Shown here: piece after piece, positions 43,544-53,006 of the stretch | How the letters are laid out: the number at the start of each line of letters is the position of its first letter | How positions within the stretch are numbered: position 1 is the first letter of the stretch | Assembly: GCA_910587485.1 (NCBI GenBank) | Contig: CAJUKN010000007.1 | Coordinates: forward strand, 57,405 to 121,404 | Source: an uncultured Lachnospira sp. | Lineage (GTDB): Bacteria > Bacillota > Clostridia > Lachnospirales > Lachnospiraceae | DNA: 64,000 nt | Direction: 5' to 3' | Position numbers and translations under genes: made by a program | The notes under the pieces: generated by a model | Databases searched by the model: none | What the model was told of the DNA's origin: nothing | Seen by the model: the letters and a program-made list of their open reading frames with translations, nothing else

Positions 43544-45004
43544 ATGGGAACAATAATTGGTGAAGGTATTACATTTGACGACGTTTTATTAGTGCCACAA
43601 TATTCAGAAGTGACACCAAACATGATTGATTTATCGACACAGCTTACTAAAAATATCAAGCTTAACGTTCCGCTTATGAGCGCTGGTATGGATACCGTTA
43701 CAGAGCATAGAATGGCAATCGCTATGGCTAGACAGGGCGGAATTGGTATTATTCATAAAAATATGTCTATTGAGGCGCAGGCGGAAGAGGTGGACAAGGT
43801 TAAGCGTTCTGAAAATGGTGTTATCACAGACCCATTTTATCTGCATCCAGACAATACATTAGAAGATGCCAATGAGCTTATGGCAAAGTTTAGAATTTCA
43901 GGTGTGCCAATTACAGATGAGTCTGATAAGCTGGTTGGTATTATCACAAACAGAGATTTAAAGTTTGAGGAAGATTTTAAGCGACCAATTAAAGATTGTA
44001 TGACAAGTGAAAATCTTATCACAGCAAAGGTTGGAATAACGCTTGATGAGGCTAAAAAGATTCTTGCACATGCCAGAAAAGAGAAGCTTCCTATTGTAGA
44101 TGACAATTTTAAATTAAAAGGGCTTATTACAATAAAGGATATTGAAAAGCAGATTAAATATCCAACATCAGCACATGATTCGCAAGGCAGACTTCTTGCA
44201 GGTGCGGCTGTTGGTATTACATCAAATGTGATGGATAGAGTTTCAGCACTTGTACATGCAAAGGTAGACTGTATTGTTATTGATTCAGCACATGGACATT
44301 CAAAGAATATTATCAATGCCTTAAAGGAGATTAAGTCAGCATATCCAGAGTTACAAGTTATTGCTGGCAATATTGCAACTGGTGAGGCTGCGAAAGCACT
44401 TTGTGAGGCGGGCGTTGATGCTGTTAAGGTTGGTATTGGTCCTGGCTCTATATGTACGACAAGAGTGGTAGCAGGTATTGGTGTACCACAGATTACAGCG
44501 ATTATGAGTGCATATGCAGAAGCTAAGAAATATGGTATTCCAGTCATTGCAGATGGTGGTATTAAGTATTCTGGCGATATTGTAAAGGCAATTGCTGCTG
44601 GAGGCAATGTATGTATGCTTGGCAGTCTGCTTGCTGGCTGTGATGAATCACCGGGAACATTTGAGTTGTTTCAGGGAAGAAAGTATAAGGTATATAGAGG
44701 CATGGGTTCTATTGCCGCTATGGAAAATGGCAGCAAAGACCGATATTTTCAGACGGATGCAAAGAAACTTGTCCCAGAGGGAGTTGAGGGGCGAGTTGCA
44801 TATAAAGGACTTGTTGAAGATACGATATTCCAGCTTATGGGAGGTCTTCGCTCTGGTATGGGGTATTGTGGGGCGCAAACCATTCCAGTGCTGCAAGAGA
44901 CCGCTAAGTTTATTAAGATGTCTTCTGCTGCATTGAGAGAAAGTCATCCACATGATATCCATATTACAAAGGAGGCTCCAAATTATAGTGTGGAAGATAA
45001 ATAA
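43544..45004 (+). CDS. guaB: Inosine-5'-monophosphate dehydrogenase
   Basis: 486 residues. TIM-barrel enzyme oxidising IMP to XMP with NAD, the committed step to GMP. Catalytic Cys304 is in GIGPGSICTTR; the two CBS domains (about 95-205) are present with GIITNRDL and GLITIKDI. GAAAGGA precedes the ATG. Confidence 0.97.
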   Translation: MGTIIGEGITFDDVLLVPQYSEVTPNMIDLSTQLTKNIKLNVPLMSAGMDTVTEHRMAIAMARQGGIGIIHKNMSIEAQAEEVDKVKRSENGVITDPFYLHPDNTLEDANELMAKFRISGVPITDESDKLVGIITNRDLKFEEDFKRPIKDCMTSENLITAKVGITLDEAKKILAHARKEKLPIVDDNFKLKGLITIKDIEKQIKYPTSAHDSQGRLLAGAAVGITSNVMDRVSALVHAKVDCIVIDSAHGHSKNIINALKEIKSAYPELQVIAGNIATGEAAKALCEAGVDAVKVGIGPGSICTTRVVAGIGVPQITAIMSAYAEAKKYGIPVIADGGIKYSGDIVKAIAAGGNVCMLGSLLAGCDESPGTFELFQGRKYKVYRGMGSIAAMENGSKDRYFQTDAKKLVPEGVEGRVAYKGLVEDTIFQLMGGLRSGMGYCGAQTIPVLQETAKFIKMSSAALRESHPHDIHITKEAPNYSVEDK

Positions 45005-45030
45005 GTAATAATAGGAAATTAGTTCTATAC

Positions 45031-45059
45031 TTGCACAATTATTTAATATATTGTATACT
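45031..45059 (+). promoter_or_regulatory. Promoter of the CheX/CheY/truA genes
   Basis: TTGCAC at 45031-45036, 17 bp, TATACT at 45054-45059. Confidence 0.5.
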
Positions 45060-45156
45060 AAGCTAAACGATTATCTAATCTCTATGTCATATTTATAGAG
45101 AGCAATTTAGAGAAAACTGTAACTGTGTTTAATATAGGCTGAGAGGAAGTTGACAT

Positions 45157-45744
45157 ATGAATAATGCAATGTTGGGTAGTTACATTGCCAAGAGTCATAG
45201 CAATGGCAATTTTACAGATTATGAATTAAAAGTGTTAAGAGAAAATAATCTGGATGATATGGTAGCTACATTTATTAAATTAAAGAATGATAGATATACA
45301 ATTCAGTTTCAGTGTATTTTTAAGACTCTGGAGTATTTTGTTGGTGATGGTTTTATGCTGGAACAGATAAATACAGCAAATGAATATGGCGGACATTTTA
45401 TAGGATGTCAGTTTATGGACGGAGACGAAAATGTTTTTTTCGGTATCAGTGGCGATGATGCTGCACTTTTAGAGTTGGCATCTATTTTTGCAAAAGAAGA
45501 CTTTAAAGATTTTGATGATAATGCGTATGATTCCGTTTGTGAACTTATTAATTGTATCAATGGTCTATTTGCAACAAGATTGAGTGATGAAAAAGTAGAG
45601 GTTGTATTAAGACCACCTGTTTTTTATGGTGATGCACATATTGTTAGTGATAAGACATTTTATATTGCTACTTTTTATGTAAAAGGCAAAAAAATTGATA
45701 TGATTATGAGTGTTTCTGGTAAGATTCATTTAGAGAGTAATTGA
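45157..45744 (+). CDS. CheX-like chemotaxis protein
   Basis: 195 residues. The second half resembles the CheC/CheX/FliY phosphatase fold: GISGDDAALLELASIFAKED, then AYDSVCELINCINGLFATRL, where the E..N pair corresponds to CheX active-site residues. It probably dephosphorylates the CheY-like regulator encoded 47 bp downstream. GAGGAAG precedes the ATG. Confidence 0.7.
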   Translation: MNNAMLGSYIAKSHSNGNFTDYELKVLRENNLDDMVATFIKLKNDRYTIQFQCIFKTLEYFVGDGFMLEQINTANEYGGHFIGCQFMDGDENVFFGISGDDAALLELASIFAKEDFKDFDDNAYDSVCELINCINGLFATRLSDEKVEVVLRPPVFYGDAHIVSDKTFYIATFYVKGKKIDMIMSVSGKIHLESN

Positions 45745-45791
45745 CATTCCGTAGACAAAGTGTGCCATTTAGACAGATTGGAGGAATAGTT

Positions 45792-46154
45792 ATGGCAAAA
45801 ATATTGATTGTAGATGATTCAATGACTTCAAAGAAATTTTTAAGAAATATGCTTGAGAGAGCCGGCTGTGAAATTATAGGAGAGGCTTCTGATGGTCAGG
45901 AAGGTATTGATAAATATAAAGAATTGAAGCCAGATGTGGTTACTATGGATATTACTATGCCGATAAAAAATGGAATTGAAGCACTAGAAGAGATTATAGA
46001 ATATGATTCTAATGCTAAGGTTGTTATGGTGACAGCAGCAGGACAGAATACAAATATGGTAGAAGCCTTAAAGTTAGGTGCTGCTGATTTTATACAAAAA
46101 CCTTTTGAGATTGAACAGATTTCTGCTGTTATTAAAAAGGTGTTAGAAGAGTAA
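45792..46154 (+). CDS. cheY: CheY-like single-domain response regulator
   Basis: 120 residues. Acid pocket Asp8/Asp9, phospho-acceptor Asp53 in VVTMDITMP, Thr81 in MVTAAG and Lys103 in IQKPF. ATG 45792 follows GGAGGA. Stop and truA start overlap as TAATG, so translation is coupled. With the CheX-like protein it makes a small phosphorylation module apart from a main che operon. Confidence 0.92.
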   Translation: MAKILIVDDSMTSKKFLRNMLERAGCEIIGEASDGQEGIDKYKELKPDVVTMDITMPIKNGIEALEEIIEYDSNAKVVMVTAAGQNTNMVEALKLGAADFIQKPFEIEQISAVIKKVLEE

Positions 46155-46891
46155 TGTATAATTATAAAATAAGTATACAATATGATGGTGGAAGATACGA
46201 AGGGTGGCAGCGAATTGGCAAGGATTTTTCAGCAAATACAGTTGAAAATAAAATGATCACAGTCATAGAAAAGATGACAGGAGAAAAGATAGAACTGCCA
46301 TGTGGTTGTCGTACTGAAACAGGTGTTCATGCGTTAGGGCAAATTGCCAATTTTAAGTTATTGCAAAAGAAAGATAAAAATGATATTAAAAATTACTTAA
46401 ACCGATATCTTCCCAGAGATATTGCAGTTCTTAGTGTAGAGCAGGTTGATGAGCGTTTTCATAGCCAGCTTAACGCAAAGAGTAAAACATATATGTATGT
46501 GTTGGATATGGGCAATGTTGCAAATGTATTTAAGCGTAAATATTCTTATCATACATTTCATCGCTTAAATATTGAAGCAATGCAAAAGGCTAGTCGTTTT
46601 TTTATTGGTGAGCATGATTTTAAATTATTTACCACCGCTAAAAAAAATAAATCTACAGTAAGAAATGTAGAGGCTATTAACATCAATGTTCAAGGAAATC
46701 AGGCAGTTATTGAAATAACAGCAAACGATTTTATGCACAATATGGCAAGATATATGATAGGTATGCTGCTTGATATTGGTAATGAAATTAGAAAGCCAGA
46801 GATAGTAAATGATGTGTTTGCAAATAAAGAAGTAACAATGTCATTTCCAGCAGAAAGTTATGGATTATTTTTAAAAAATATTATGTATTAA
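46154..46891 (+). CDS. truA: TruA-family tRNA pseudouridine synthase, divergent
   Basis: 245 residues with TruA architecture (YDGGRYEGWQR start, FHSQLNAKSKTYMY, DFMHNMARYMIG). The catalytic motif that normally reads GRTDAGVHA is CRTETGVHA, so the nucleophilic Asp is Glu at residue 55. It may be a weakly active or repurposed paralogue; a second conventional truA elsewhere would fit. Overlaps cheY by one base. Confidence 0.85.
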   Translation: MYNYKISIQYDGGRYEGWQRIGKDFSANTVENKMITVIEKMTGEKIELPCGCRTETGVHALGQIANFKLLQKKDKNDIKNYLNRYLPRDIAVLSVEQVDERFHSQLNAKSKTYMYVLDMGNVANVFKRKYSYHTFHRLNIEAMQKASRFFIGEHDFKLFTTAKKNKSTVRNVEAININVQGNQAVIEITANDFMHNMARYMIGMLLDIGNEIRKPEIVNDVFANKEVTMSFPAESYGLFLKNIMY

Positions 46892-46936
46892 CATCAAAAT
46901 CTTTGAATGAATGGGCTATCGCAGTAAGCTTTAAGT

Positions 46937-46966
46937 ATACAAGATATCAGATTCTTGTATCTTTTG
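46937..46966 (+). terminator. Terminator between truA and argS
   Basis: ATACAAG/CTTGTAT stem followed by CTTTTG. Confidence 0.5.
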
Positions 46967-47015
46967 TTTCGTGCGGCAGCCTTTGTTTTATACTATAAGA
47001 AATATGGAGGGATTT

Positions 47016-48782
47016 ATGGAAACCATTATTGAAAAGATAAGTAATGTGCTTGGTCAGGCATTTACATTGTGTGGTTATGATGCAGCATATGCAAAGGTGA
47101 CGATTTCCAATAGACCTGATTTGTGTGAATATCAATGTAATGGCGCTATGGCAGCAGCAAAAGTCTATAAAAAGGCGCCATTAACCATTGCTGATGAAGT
47201 TGTAAATCAATTAAAAGAAGATGTTATATTTGAGCAGATAGAGAGTATAAATCCCGGATTTATCAATATTTGTATTTCACCAGCATATCTTGCAGAATTT
47301 CTTAATACAATGTCTGTATCGAAGCAATTTGGATATGTTCCTAAAGTGACAAATAAGACGGTTATTGTAGATTATGGTGGAGCGAATGTTGCCAAGCCAC
47401 TGCATATAGGACATTTGCGTTCAGCGGTAATTGGTGAAAGTATCAAACGTATTCAAAGATATGCGGGTAATACAGTAATAGGTGATGTTCATTTGGGAGA
47501 CTGGGGACTTCAAATGGGGCTTATTATAGAAGAATTAAGGGATAGAAATCCCAACCTTGTCTATTTTGAGGAATCCTTTTCAGGAGAATATCCATCAGAG
47601 CCACCATTTACCATATCCGAATTGGAACAGATATATCCAATTGCCAGCAAGAAGTCAAAAGAAGATGAGGCATTTATGGAGAAAGCTCATCAGACAACAT
47701 TAGCATTACAAGGCGGCAATAAAGCATATACAGCAATTTGGAAACATATAATGAATATTTCCAAAGCAGATTTAAAGAAAAATTATGATGAACTCAATGT
47801 AGCATTTGATTTGTGGAAAGGTGAGAGTGATTCTCAAGTCTATATCAAAGATATGCTTCAGCAAATGAGGGATGATGGTTTGACTTATGAAAGTCAGGGC
47901 GCTATGGTTATTGATATACAGGAAGAAAGTGATAAAAAAGAACTTCCTCCATGTATTGTTCAAAAATCCGATGGTGCAGCGTTGTATGCTACATCAGACC
48001 TTGCCACAATGGTTCAAAGAGAATTGGATTATCAGCCAGACGCTTACATTTATCTGGCGGATAAAAGGCAGGAACTTCATTTTACACAGGTATTTCGCGT
48101 TGCAAAGAAAGCAGGTATTGTAAAGCAAAATACGGATATGACCTTTTTAGGATTTGGAACGATGAACGGCAAAGATGGAAAGCCATTCAAAACACGTTCA
48201 GGCGGTGTGATGAGATTGGAGTACCTTATAAAAGATATTCAGGATGCTGTGTATGATAAAGTTATGAATAATCGAGATATGTCCGATGAGGAAGCTCGAA
48301 ATATAGCTAAAATGGTAGGATTAGCAGCATTAAAATATGGCGATTTGTCCAATCAAGCCTCAAAGGATTATGTATTTGACATTGACCGATTTATATCATT
48401 TGAGGGAAATACAGGACCTTATATTTTGTATACCATTGTAAGGATTAAGTCCATATTGTATAAATATCAAGAAGAAGGAAATTCTATTTTATGTGATAAA
48501 GTACAAGTTGCTTCATCTGATATTGAAAAAAATCTTGAATTAGCTCTTGCTAAATTTTTAGATATGATAGATATGGCATATATGGATAAGGCACCACATA
48601 AAATATGTCAATATATTTATGAAGTGTCTAATATATTTAATCAATTTTATCATAATACGAAAATACTTGGTGAAAAAGATAAAAACAAAAAACAAGGCTA
48701 TATTGCGTTGATAAGTTTAACAAAAGATATTTTGCTTACATGTATTGATTTATTAGGGTTTGAATGTCCTGATAAAATGTAA
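47016..48782 (+). CDS. argS: Arginyl-tRNA synthetase
   Basis: 588 residues. Class I enzyme charging tRNA-Arg. N-terminal Add-1 domain, VAKPLHIGHLRS (HIGH motif), FKTRSGGVMRLEYL and the DALR anticodon-binding C terminus (NQFYHNTKIL). ATG 47016 follows GGAGG; 15 upstream codons of the longer frame are rejected. Confidence 0.97.
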   Translation: METIIEKISNVLGQAFTLCGYDAAYAKVTISNRPDLCEYQCNGAMAAAKVYKKAPLTIADEVVNQLKEDVIFEQIESINPGFINICISPAYLAEFLNTMSVSKQFGYVPKVTNKTVIVDYGGANVAKPLHIGHLRSAVIGESIKRIQRYAGNTVIGDVHLGDWGLQMGLIIEELRDRNPNLVYFEESFSGEYPSEPPFTISELEQIYPIASKKSKEDEAFMEKAHQTTLALQGGNKAYTAIWKHIMNISKADLKKNYDELNVAFDLWKGESDSQVYIKDMLQQMRDDGLTYESQGAMVIDIQEESDKKELPPCIVQKSDGAALYATSDLATMVQRELDYQPDAYIYLADKRQELHFTQVFRVAKKAGIVKQNTDMTFLGFGTMNGKDGKPFKTRSGGVMRLEYLIKDIQDAVYDKVMNNRDMSDEEARNIAKMVGLAALKYGDLSNQASKDYVFDIDRFISFEGNTGPYILYTIVRIKSILYKYQEEGNSILCDKVQVASSDIEKNLELALAKFLDMIDMAYMDKAPHKICQYIYEVSNIFNQFYHNTKILGEKDKNKKQGYIALISLTKDILLTCIDLLGFECPDKM

Positions 48783-48875
48783 TGTAAAAAAGTTTGACTT
48801 TAAATAAGAATTTATGCTGAAGCGTTATAAATTCTATTTATTGCAGGAATTGTTGCAAAATAGGCAACAGTCTTG

Positions 48876-48911
48876 TTTTCCTTAACATAAAACGCTTCGG
48901 AATGGAAGGCA
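48876..48911 (+). repeat. Conserved short leader (second copy of 10379-10414)
   Basis: TTTTCCTTAAC then AAAACGCTTCGGAATGGAAGG; same arrangement as before hslO. Confidence 0.5.
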
Positions 48912-48913
48912 GC

Positions 48914-49927
48914 ATGAAAATAATATCGTTTACAATACCATGTTATAATTCTGCGGCTTATATGGATAAATGCATCCAATCTGTATTGGCAGGCGGCAAA
49001 GATATTGAGGTAATTATTGTTGATGATGGTTCTACAAAAGATGACACAGCAAGGATAGCGGACAATTATTCAAAAAAATATCCAGATATTGTAAAAGTGA
49101 TACATCAAGAAAATGGTGGACATGGAGAGGCAGTTAATACTGGACTTGCACATGCGACAGGAAAATTTTTTAAGGTTGTTGACAGTGATGATTGGGTTGA
49201 TTTGAAAAGCTATAAAAAGATTTTATCGGTTCTTAAAAATTTTGAAGATGGAGAAGAACCAGATATGCTGATTGCAAATTATGTATATAATAAAGTTGGC
49301 GTCAGCCGTAAAAAAGTCATTCATTATGATAATGTTTTTCCTGTAGAAAAAATGTTTAGTTGGAATGAAGTTGGAAATTTTAAAATTGACCAATATATTC
49401 TTATGCACTCTGCTATTTATAAGACGCAAATACTAAGGGAATGTTCTTTACAATTGCCAAAGCATACATTTTATGTAGATAATATATTTGTCTTTGAACC
49501 ACTGCCATTTGTTAAAAAAATGTATTATGTAAATACAAATTTTTATCGGTATTTTATTGGAAGAGCAGACCAATCTGTAAATGAAGATATTATGATATCA
49601 AGAATTGACCAACAGATTGATGTCACCAAACGAATGATTAATTTCTATCTTGAAAGCAATGTAGAAAATGAAAAATGCAATTCTTATATGATTAAGTATT
49701 TAAGAATTATGATGGAGGTATCATCAATATTTTTAATAATATCAGGAACAAAGGAAAATTTAGCAAAAAAGAAAGAACTTTGGAATTATGCGAGAAAAGA
49801 TAGGAAGCTGTATAGAAAATTACGATATAGTTTACTTGGATTTTCGGTGAATTTGCCGGGAAAAGTTGGTAGAATGATATCAAAAAATGGTTATAAAATA
49901 ATGAATAAATTGATAGGATTCAATTAA
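48914..49927 (+). CDS. Family 2 glycosyltransferase
   Basis: 337 residues. GT-A fold: SFTIPCYNSAAYMDKCI, IIVDDGSTKD (nucleotide-sugar binding), ENGGHGEAVNTGLAHA and the metal-binding DSDDW. Soluble, acting on the cytoplasmic face on a polysaccharide or teichoic-acid acceptor. No polysaccharide cluster surrounds it. ATG 48914 follows GGAAGG. Confidence 0.9.
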   Translation: MKIISFTIPCYNSAAYMDKCIQSVLAGGKDIEVIIVDDGSTKDDTARIADNYSKKYPDIVKVIHQENGGHGEAVNTGLAHATGKFFKVVDSDDWVDLKSYKKILSVLKNFEDGEEPDMLIANYVYNKVGVSRKKVIHYDNVFPVEKMFSWNEVGNFKIDQYILMHSAIYKTQILRECSLQLPKHTFYVDNIFVFEPLPFVKKMYYVNTNFYRYFIGRADQSVNEDIMISRIDQQIDVTKRMINFYLESNVENEKCNSYMIKYLRIMMEVSSIFLIISGTKENLAKKKELWNYARKDRKLYRKLRYSLLGFSVNLPGKVGRMISKNGYKIMNKLIGFN

Positions 49928-49940
49928 ATAAGATTAAGAA

Positions 49941-49992
49941 ATAGGACTGCCTCAAAAGGAAGAGTAAAAAATTCATTTTGTGACAGTCCTAT
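49941..49992 (+). terminator. Terminator hairpin of the glycosyltransferase gene
   Basis: ATAGGACTG/CAGTCCTAT (9 bp) with further partial pairing CTCAAAA/ATTTTGTG; akin to 14387-14482. Confidence 0.6.
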
Positions 49993-50038
49993 TTACTATC
50001 ATTAGGTAATCTGTTACGCTGGTGAGGTTAAATCGTGT

Positions 50039-50560
50039 TTAAAAGAGAACTTTACAATGATTCATATCAATATGTGATTTAATATATTCTGATACAAACG
50101 AGCGTTTATCTTCTGGAATATCCCCTTCTCTTAGCATAACAATCATTTTTGATTTATTAAAGAAAAGATAAAATCCATATTTTTTATAAATGGTGGTTGG
50201 CTCGTCCCAACTGTATGTTTCTGTTCGTTCAAAATCAGGTATATCAGCTATAATACCTGTGTCTTGCAAGGTCATTTTACATGGCGCACTCTCGGCAGGG
50301 TCACGGTGTTTTAGGTGATAATGGACACTGTTTTTAAATTGTATCAAGAAAATATATAATGGGTAAGCCCAACAGGCAGCATATAAAACAGCAAGATAAG
50401 TGTTAAAAAATCCCATAACAGTAAGTACGATGGTAATGATAGAAGGAATCCATGTTAAAATAGTTTCTAATGGATTGCGGATAAAGCGATTCCAAAATAC
50501 AATTTTTTTATATTCATCACCACATGCCTTTAATGTAGTTGTATAAGTAATAAAATCCAT
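50039..50560 (-). CDS. YcxB-like membrane protein
   Basis: 173 residues. Two hydrophobic segments (about 33-52 and 56-73) and a C-terminal beta-rich domain with FYLFFNKSKMIVMLREG and a DIPEDKR turn, typical of YcxB-like proteins. Function unknown. GAAAGG precedes the ATG. Confidence 0.65.
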   Translation of the reverse strand: MDFITYTTTLKACGDEYKKIVFWNRFIRNPLETILTWIPSIITIVLTVMGFFNTYLAVLYAACWAYPLYIFLIQFKNSVHYHLKHRDPAESAPCKMTLQDTGIIADIPDFERTETYSWDEPTTIYKKYGFYLFFNKSKMIVMLREGDIPEDKRSFVSEYIKSHIDMNHCKVLF

Positions 50561-50847
50561 AATAATAACTATGCCTTTCTATGTTTTGAGGATAATATAA
50601 CAGTTCAGCCATGTATTGCTAAGTGTAAAAAATATGTTTGTATGTTTTTATAAACAAGCAAATATATAAGTTTAGTGTCTATTTATAAACAAAAACCGCC
50701 ATAGGCATTGTTGCAAATAGAATGGCTGAATTATTACAGAATATAATAACATTTATAGATAACCATGTCAAAACACTTTCCAAATACTTCAAAATGAGAT
50801 ATACTGTAATATATTTAGGTGAAAAATTAAGATGAGAGGACGAAACG

Positions 50848-52986
50848 TTGGATAATTATAATTTGAAAGACGATGTAATGACAAATATTGTTAATCTTCT
50901 TGACAAAGACGGCACATTTATGGAAATCGTTGAAAAGATTATCCATGAAACACAAAAGTATCTTTGTACGTCACATGCAGCTATTTTGCAGATAAGCGTT
51001 GATAATAGCTGGATTAATTCGGTTATAAGCTATGTGGGGGAGGACGAAGACCCTTTGCCTGTAACGAATATGGCAGTAGAACGGTTTAATGTTGGTGGTG
51101 AGGAATTAAGATGCTGTAATATGAATAATGCTACAGAACAAGAGCGTAAGACATTACAGTATATGGGGATTAAATCAATCATTATTGCTCCAGTGTTTAT
51201 TAATGATATCCGAGTAATGTATTTTGCTGTTATGGATGTTCATTCGATTATTGAGTATAGCAAAGAACAATTAAAGTTTATAAGTGATGTTGTCAATATT
51301 ATTCAAGCGATAGCACAAAAGAAGGTAACCAAAAATTCATTACTTTCATCATATGAAGTTCTTAAGGCAATACTAAATAGTATTGGTTCAGGTATTATTG
51401 TGTTTGGCAGAACAGATGGCAATATATTTTTTGAAAATGATATTGTACAAAATATTGAAGAAGTAAATAGAACAGCTAATAAGGCTGTAAAGGAGTTTCT
51501 TCATATCAGTAAAAGAAGAACGAAATTGTTAAAACCAATCGAACATTACGACCCACAGTCTGGTTTATGGTTTGAAGTAAAGTTTTCAGATTTAACTTGG
51601 ATTGATGGAAGTGCTGTGAGTGTTTGTACGATTATGGATATCACTCAAAAAAAGAAAAATCAGCAAAAAATTGAATATCAAGCAAATAATGACTTTCTTA
51701 CAGGCATATATAATCGAATGAAATGTGAAGCGGATTTGAGAACCATTTTAAGACAAGCCGTTGAGGAGCATGTAAAAGGAGCAGTGATGTTCCTTGACTT
51801 AGATGATTTTAAACATATTAATGACGGTTTAGGACATCAATATGGCGATGTGCTTTTACAGCAAATTGCAGCAGGTTTACAGAGTGTTCCGGGACTTCAT
51901 GGACATTGCTATCGAATGGGCGGTGATGAATTTTTAGTAATTATACCACCTAATCAATATAGTAATTTAGAGAGGATTGTTGACAATGTAATAGCGATGT
52001 TTAATAAGCCTTGGTATCTTATAGGTACAGAGTATTTTTGTACAATGAGTATGGGCGTAGCAACATTTCCTGATAATAGCTGCGAAGTTCACGAATTGGT
52101 GAAAATGGCAGATACAGCAATGTATGATGCAAAAAAGTCAGGAAAAAATCGTTATTCCTTTTATGATAGTAAAAAAGATGTCAATACAATCAAACGATTG
52201 GATATTGAAAATAATATGCGTCAGGCGATAGCAACGCAGATACAAGAATTTATTGTATTTTTTCAGCCAGTTGTTGATATAGAAACTAGAAAATGTGTGT
52301 CGTGTGAAGCACTTGTAAGATGGGACAGTAAGACATTAGGATTTATGGGACCGGGTGATTTTGTACCTCTTGCTGAATATTTGGGATTAATAACCGATAT
52401 TGGCGATTATGTTTTGGAGGAGGCTTGCAAACAGTGCAAATTGTGGAATGATATGGGATATAAAGATTTTCATATCAATGTCAATTTATCTGTTGTTCAG
52501 CTTCTGCAAAAAGATGTCGTTAAAAATGTGCATGAAATTTTTGATAGGACAGGCGTCAATCCATGCAATATTGTACTAGAAATCACAGAATCGTTTGCCA
52601 TTAATGATATGGACCGTGTAATGAAAATTATTGATGGTTTAAAAGAATTGGGACCAGAAATCGCATTAGATGATTTTGGAACAGGATATTCTTCATTAAA
52701 TTACATAAAACAACTTCCTTTAAATATAATAAAAGTGGACAAAACATTTATTGATGATATTGTAGAAGATGAATATGCACAGGCTTTTATTAAGCTAATT
52801 GTTGATTTATCTAAAACAATAGGGACAGAGATTGTCGTTGAGGGAATAGAAGATATCCATCAGTTTAAGTTATTAAAGGAAATTGGTGTTAATTATATTC
52901 AGGGATATTTCTTTGGAAAGCCAGTAGATGCGGAGAAATTTGAGGAAATATATCTTGGAAAAGTATTAGGAAAAGAAGCATTGTAA
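50848..52986 (+). CDS. GAF-PAS-GGDEF-EAL cyclic-di-GMP protein
   Basis: 712 residues from TTG 50848, which has AGAGGA 7 bp upstream. GAF-like domain (about 15-160), PAS-like domain (165-265), GGDEF domain (275-440) with RMGGDEF intact, and EAL domain (455-705) with CEALVRW and LDDFGTGYSS. Both catalytic motifs look active, so it could make and break c-di-GMP. It lies only 20 bp before pyrC, so the two are probably cotranscribed. Confidence 0.93.
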   Translation: MDNYNLKDDVMTNIVNLLDKDGTFMEIVEKIIHETQKYLCTSHAAILQISVDNSWINSVISYVGEDEDPLPVTNMAVERFNVGGEELRCCNMNNATEQERKTLQYMGIKSIIIAPVFINDIRVMYFAVMDVHSIIEYSKEQLKFISDVVNIIQAIAQKKVTKNSLLSSYEVLKAILNSIGSGIIVFGRTDGNIFFENDIVQNIEEVNRTANKAVKEFLHISKRRTKLLKPIEHYDPQSGLWFEVKFSDLTWIDGSAVSVCTIMDITQKKKNQQKIEYQANNDFLTGIYNRMKCEADLRTILRQAVEEHVKGAVMFLDLDDFKHINDGLGHQYGDVLLQQIAAGLQSVPGLHGHCYRMGGDEFLVIIPPNQYSNLERIVDNVIAMFNKPWYLIGTEYFCTMSMGVATFPDNSCEVHELVKMADTAMYDAKKSGKNRYSFYDSKKDVNTIKRLDIENNMRQAIATQIQEFIVFFQPVVDIETRKCVSCEALVRWDSKTLGFMGPGDFVPLAEYLGLITDIGDYVLEEACKQCKLWNDMGYKDFHINVNLSVVQLLQKDVVKNVHEIFDRTGVNPCNIVLEITESFAINDMDRVMKIIDGLKELGPEIALDDFGTGYSSLNYIKQLPLNIIKVDKTFIDDIVEDEYAQAFIKLIVDLSKTIGTEIVVEGIEDIHQFKLLKEIGVNYIQGYFFGKPVDAEKFEEIYLGKVLGKEAL

Positions 52987-53006
52987 CAATGGAACGGAGG
53001 GTAAGA

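Noticed and set aside
50561..50847. PyrR binding leader or riboswitch before the pyr operon
   Set aside because: I could not find a PyrR-binding loop or attenuator pair; only A+T-rich sequence with a repeated TTTATAAACAA.
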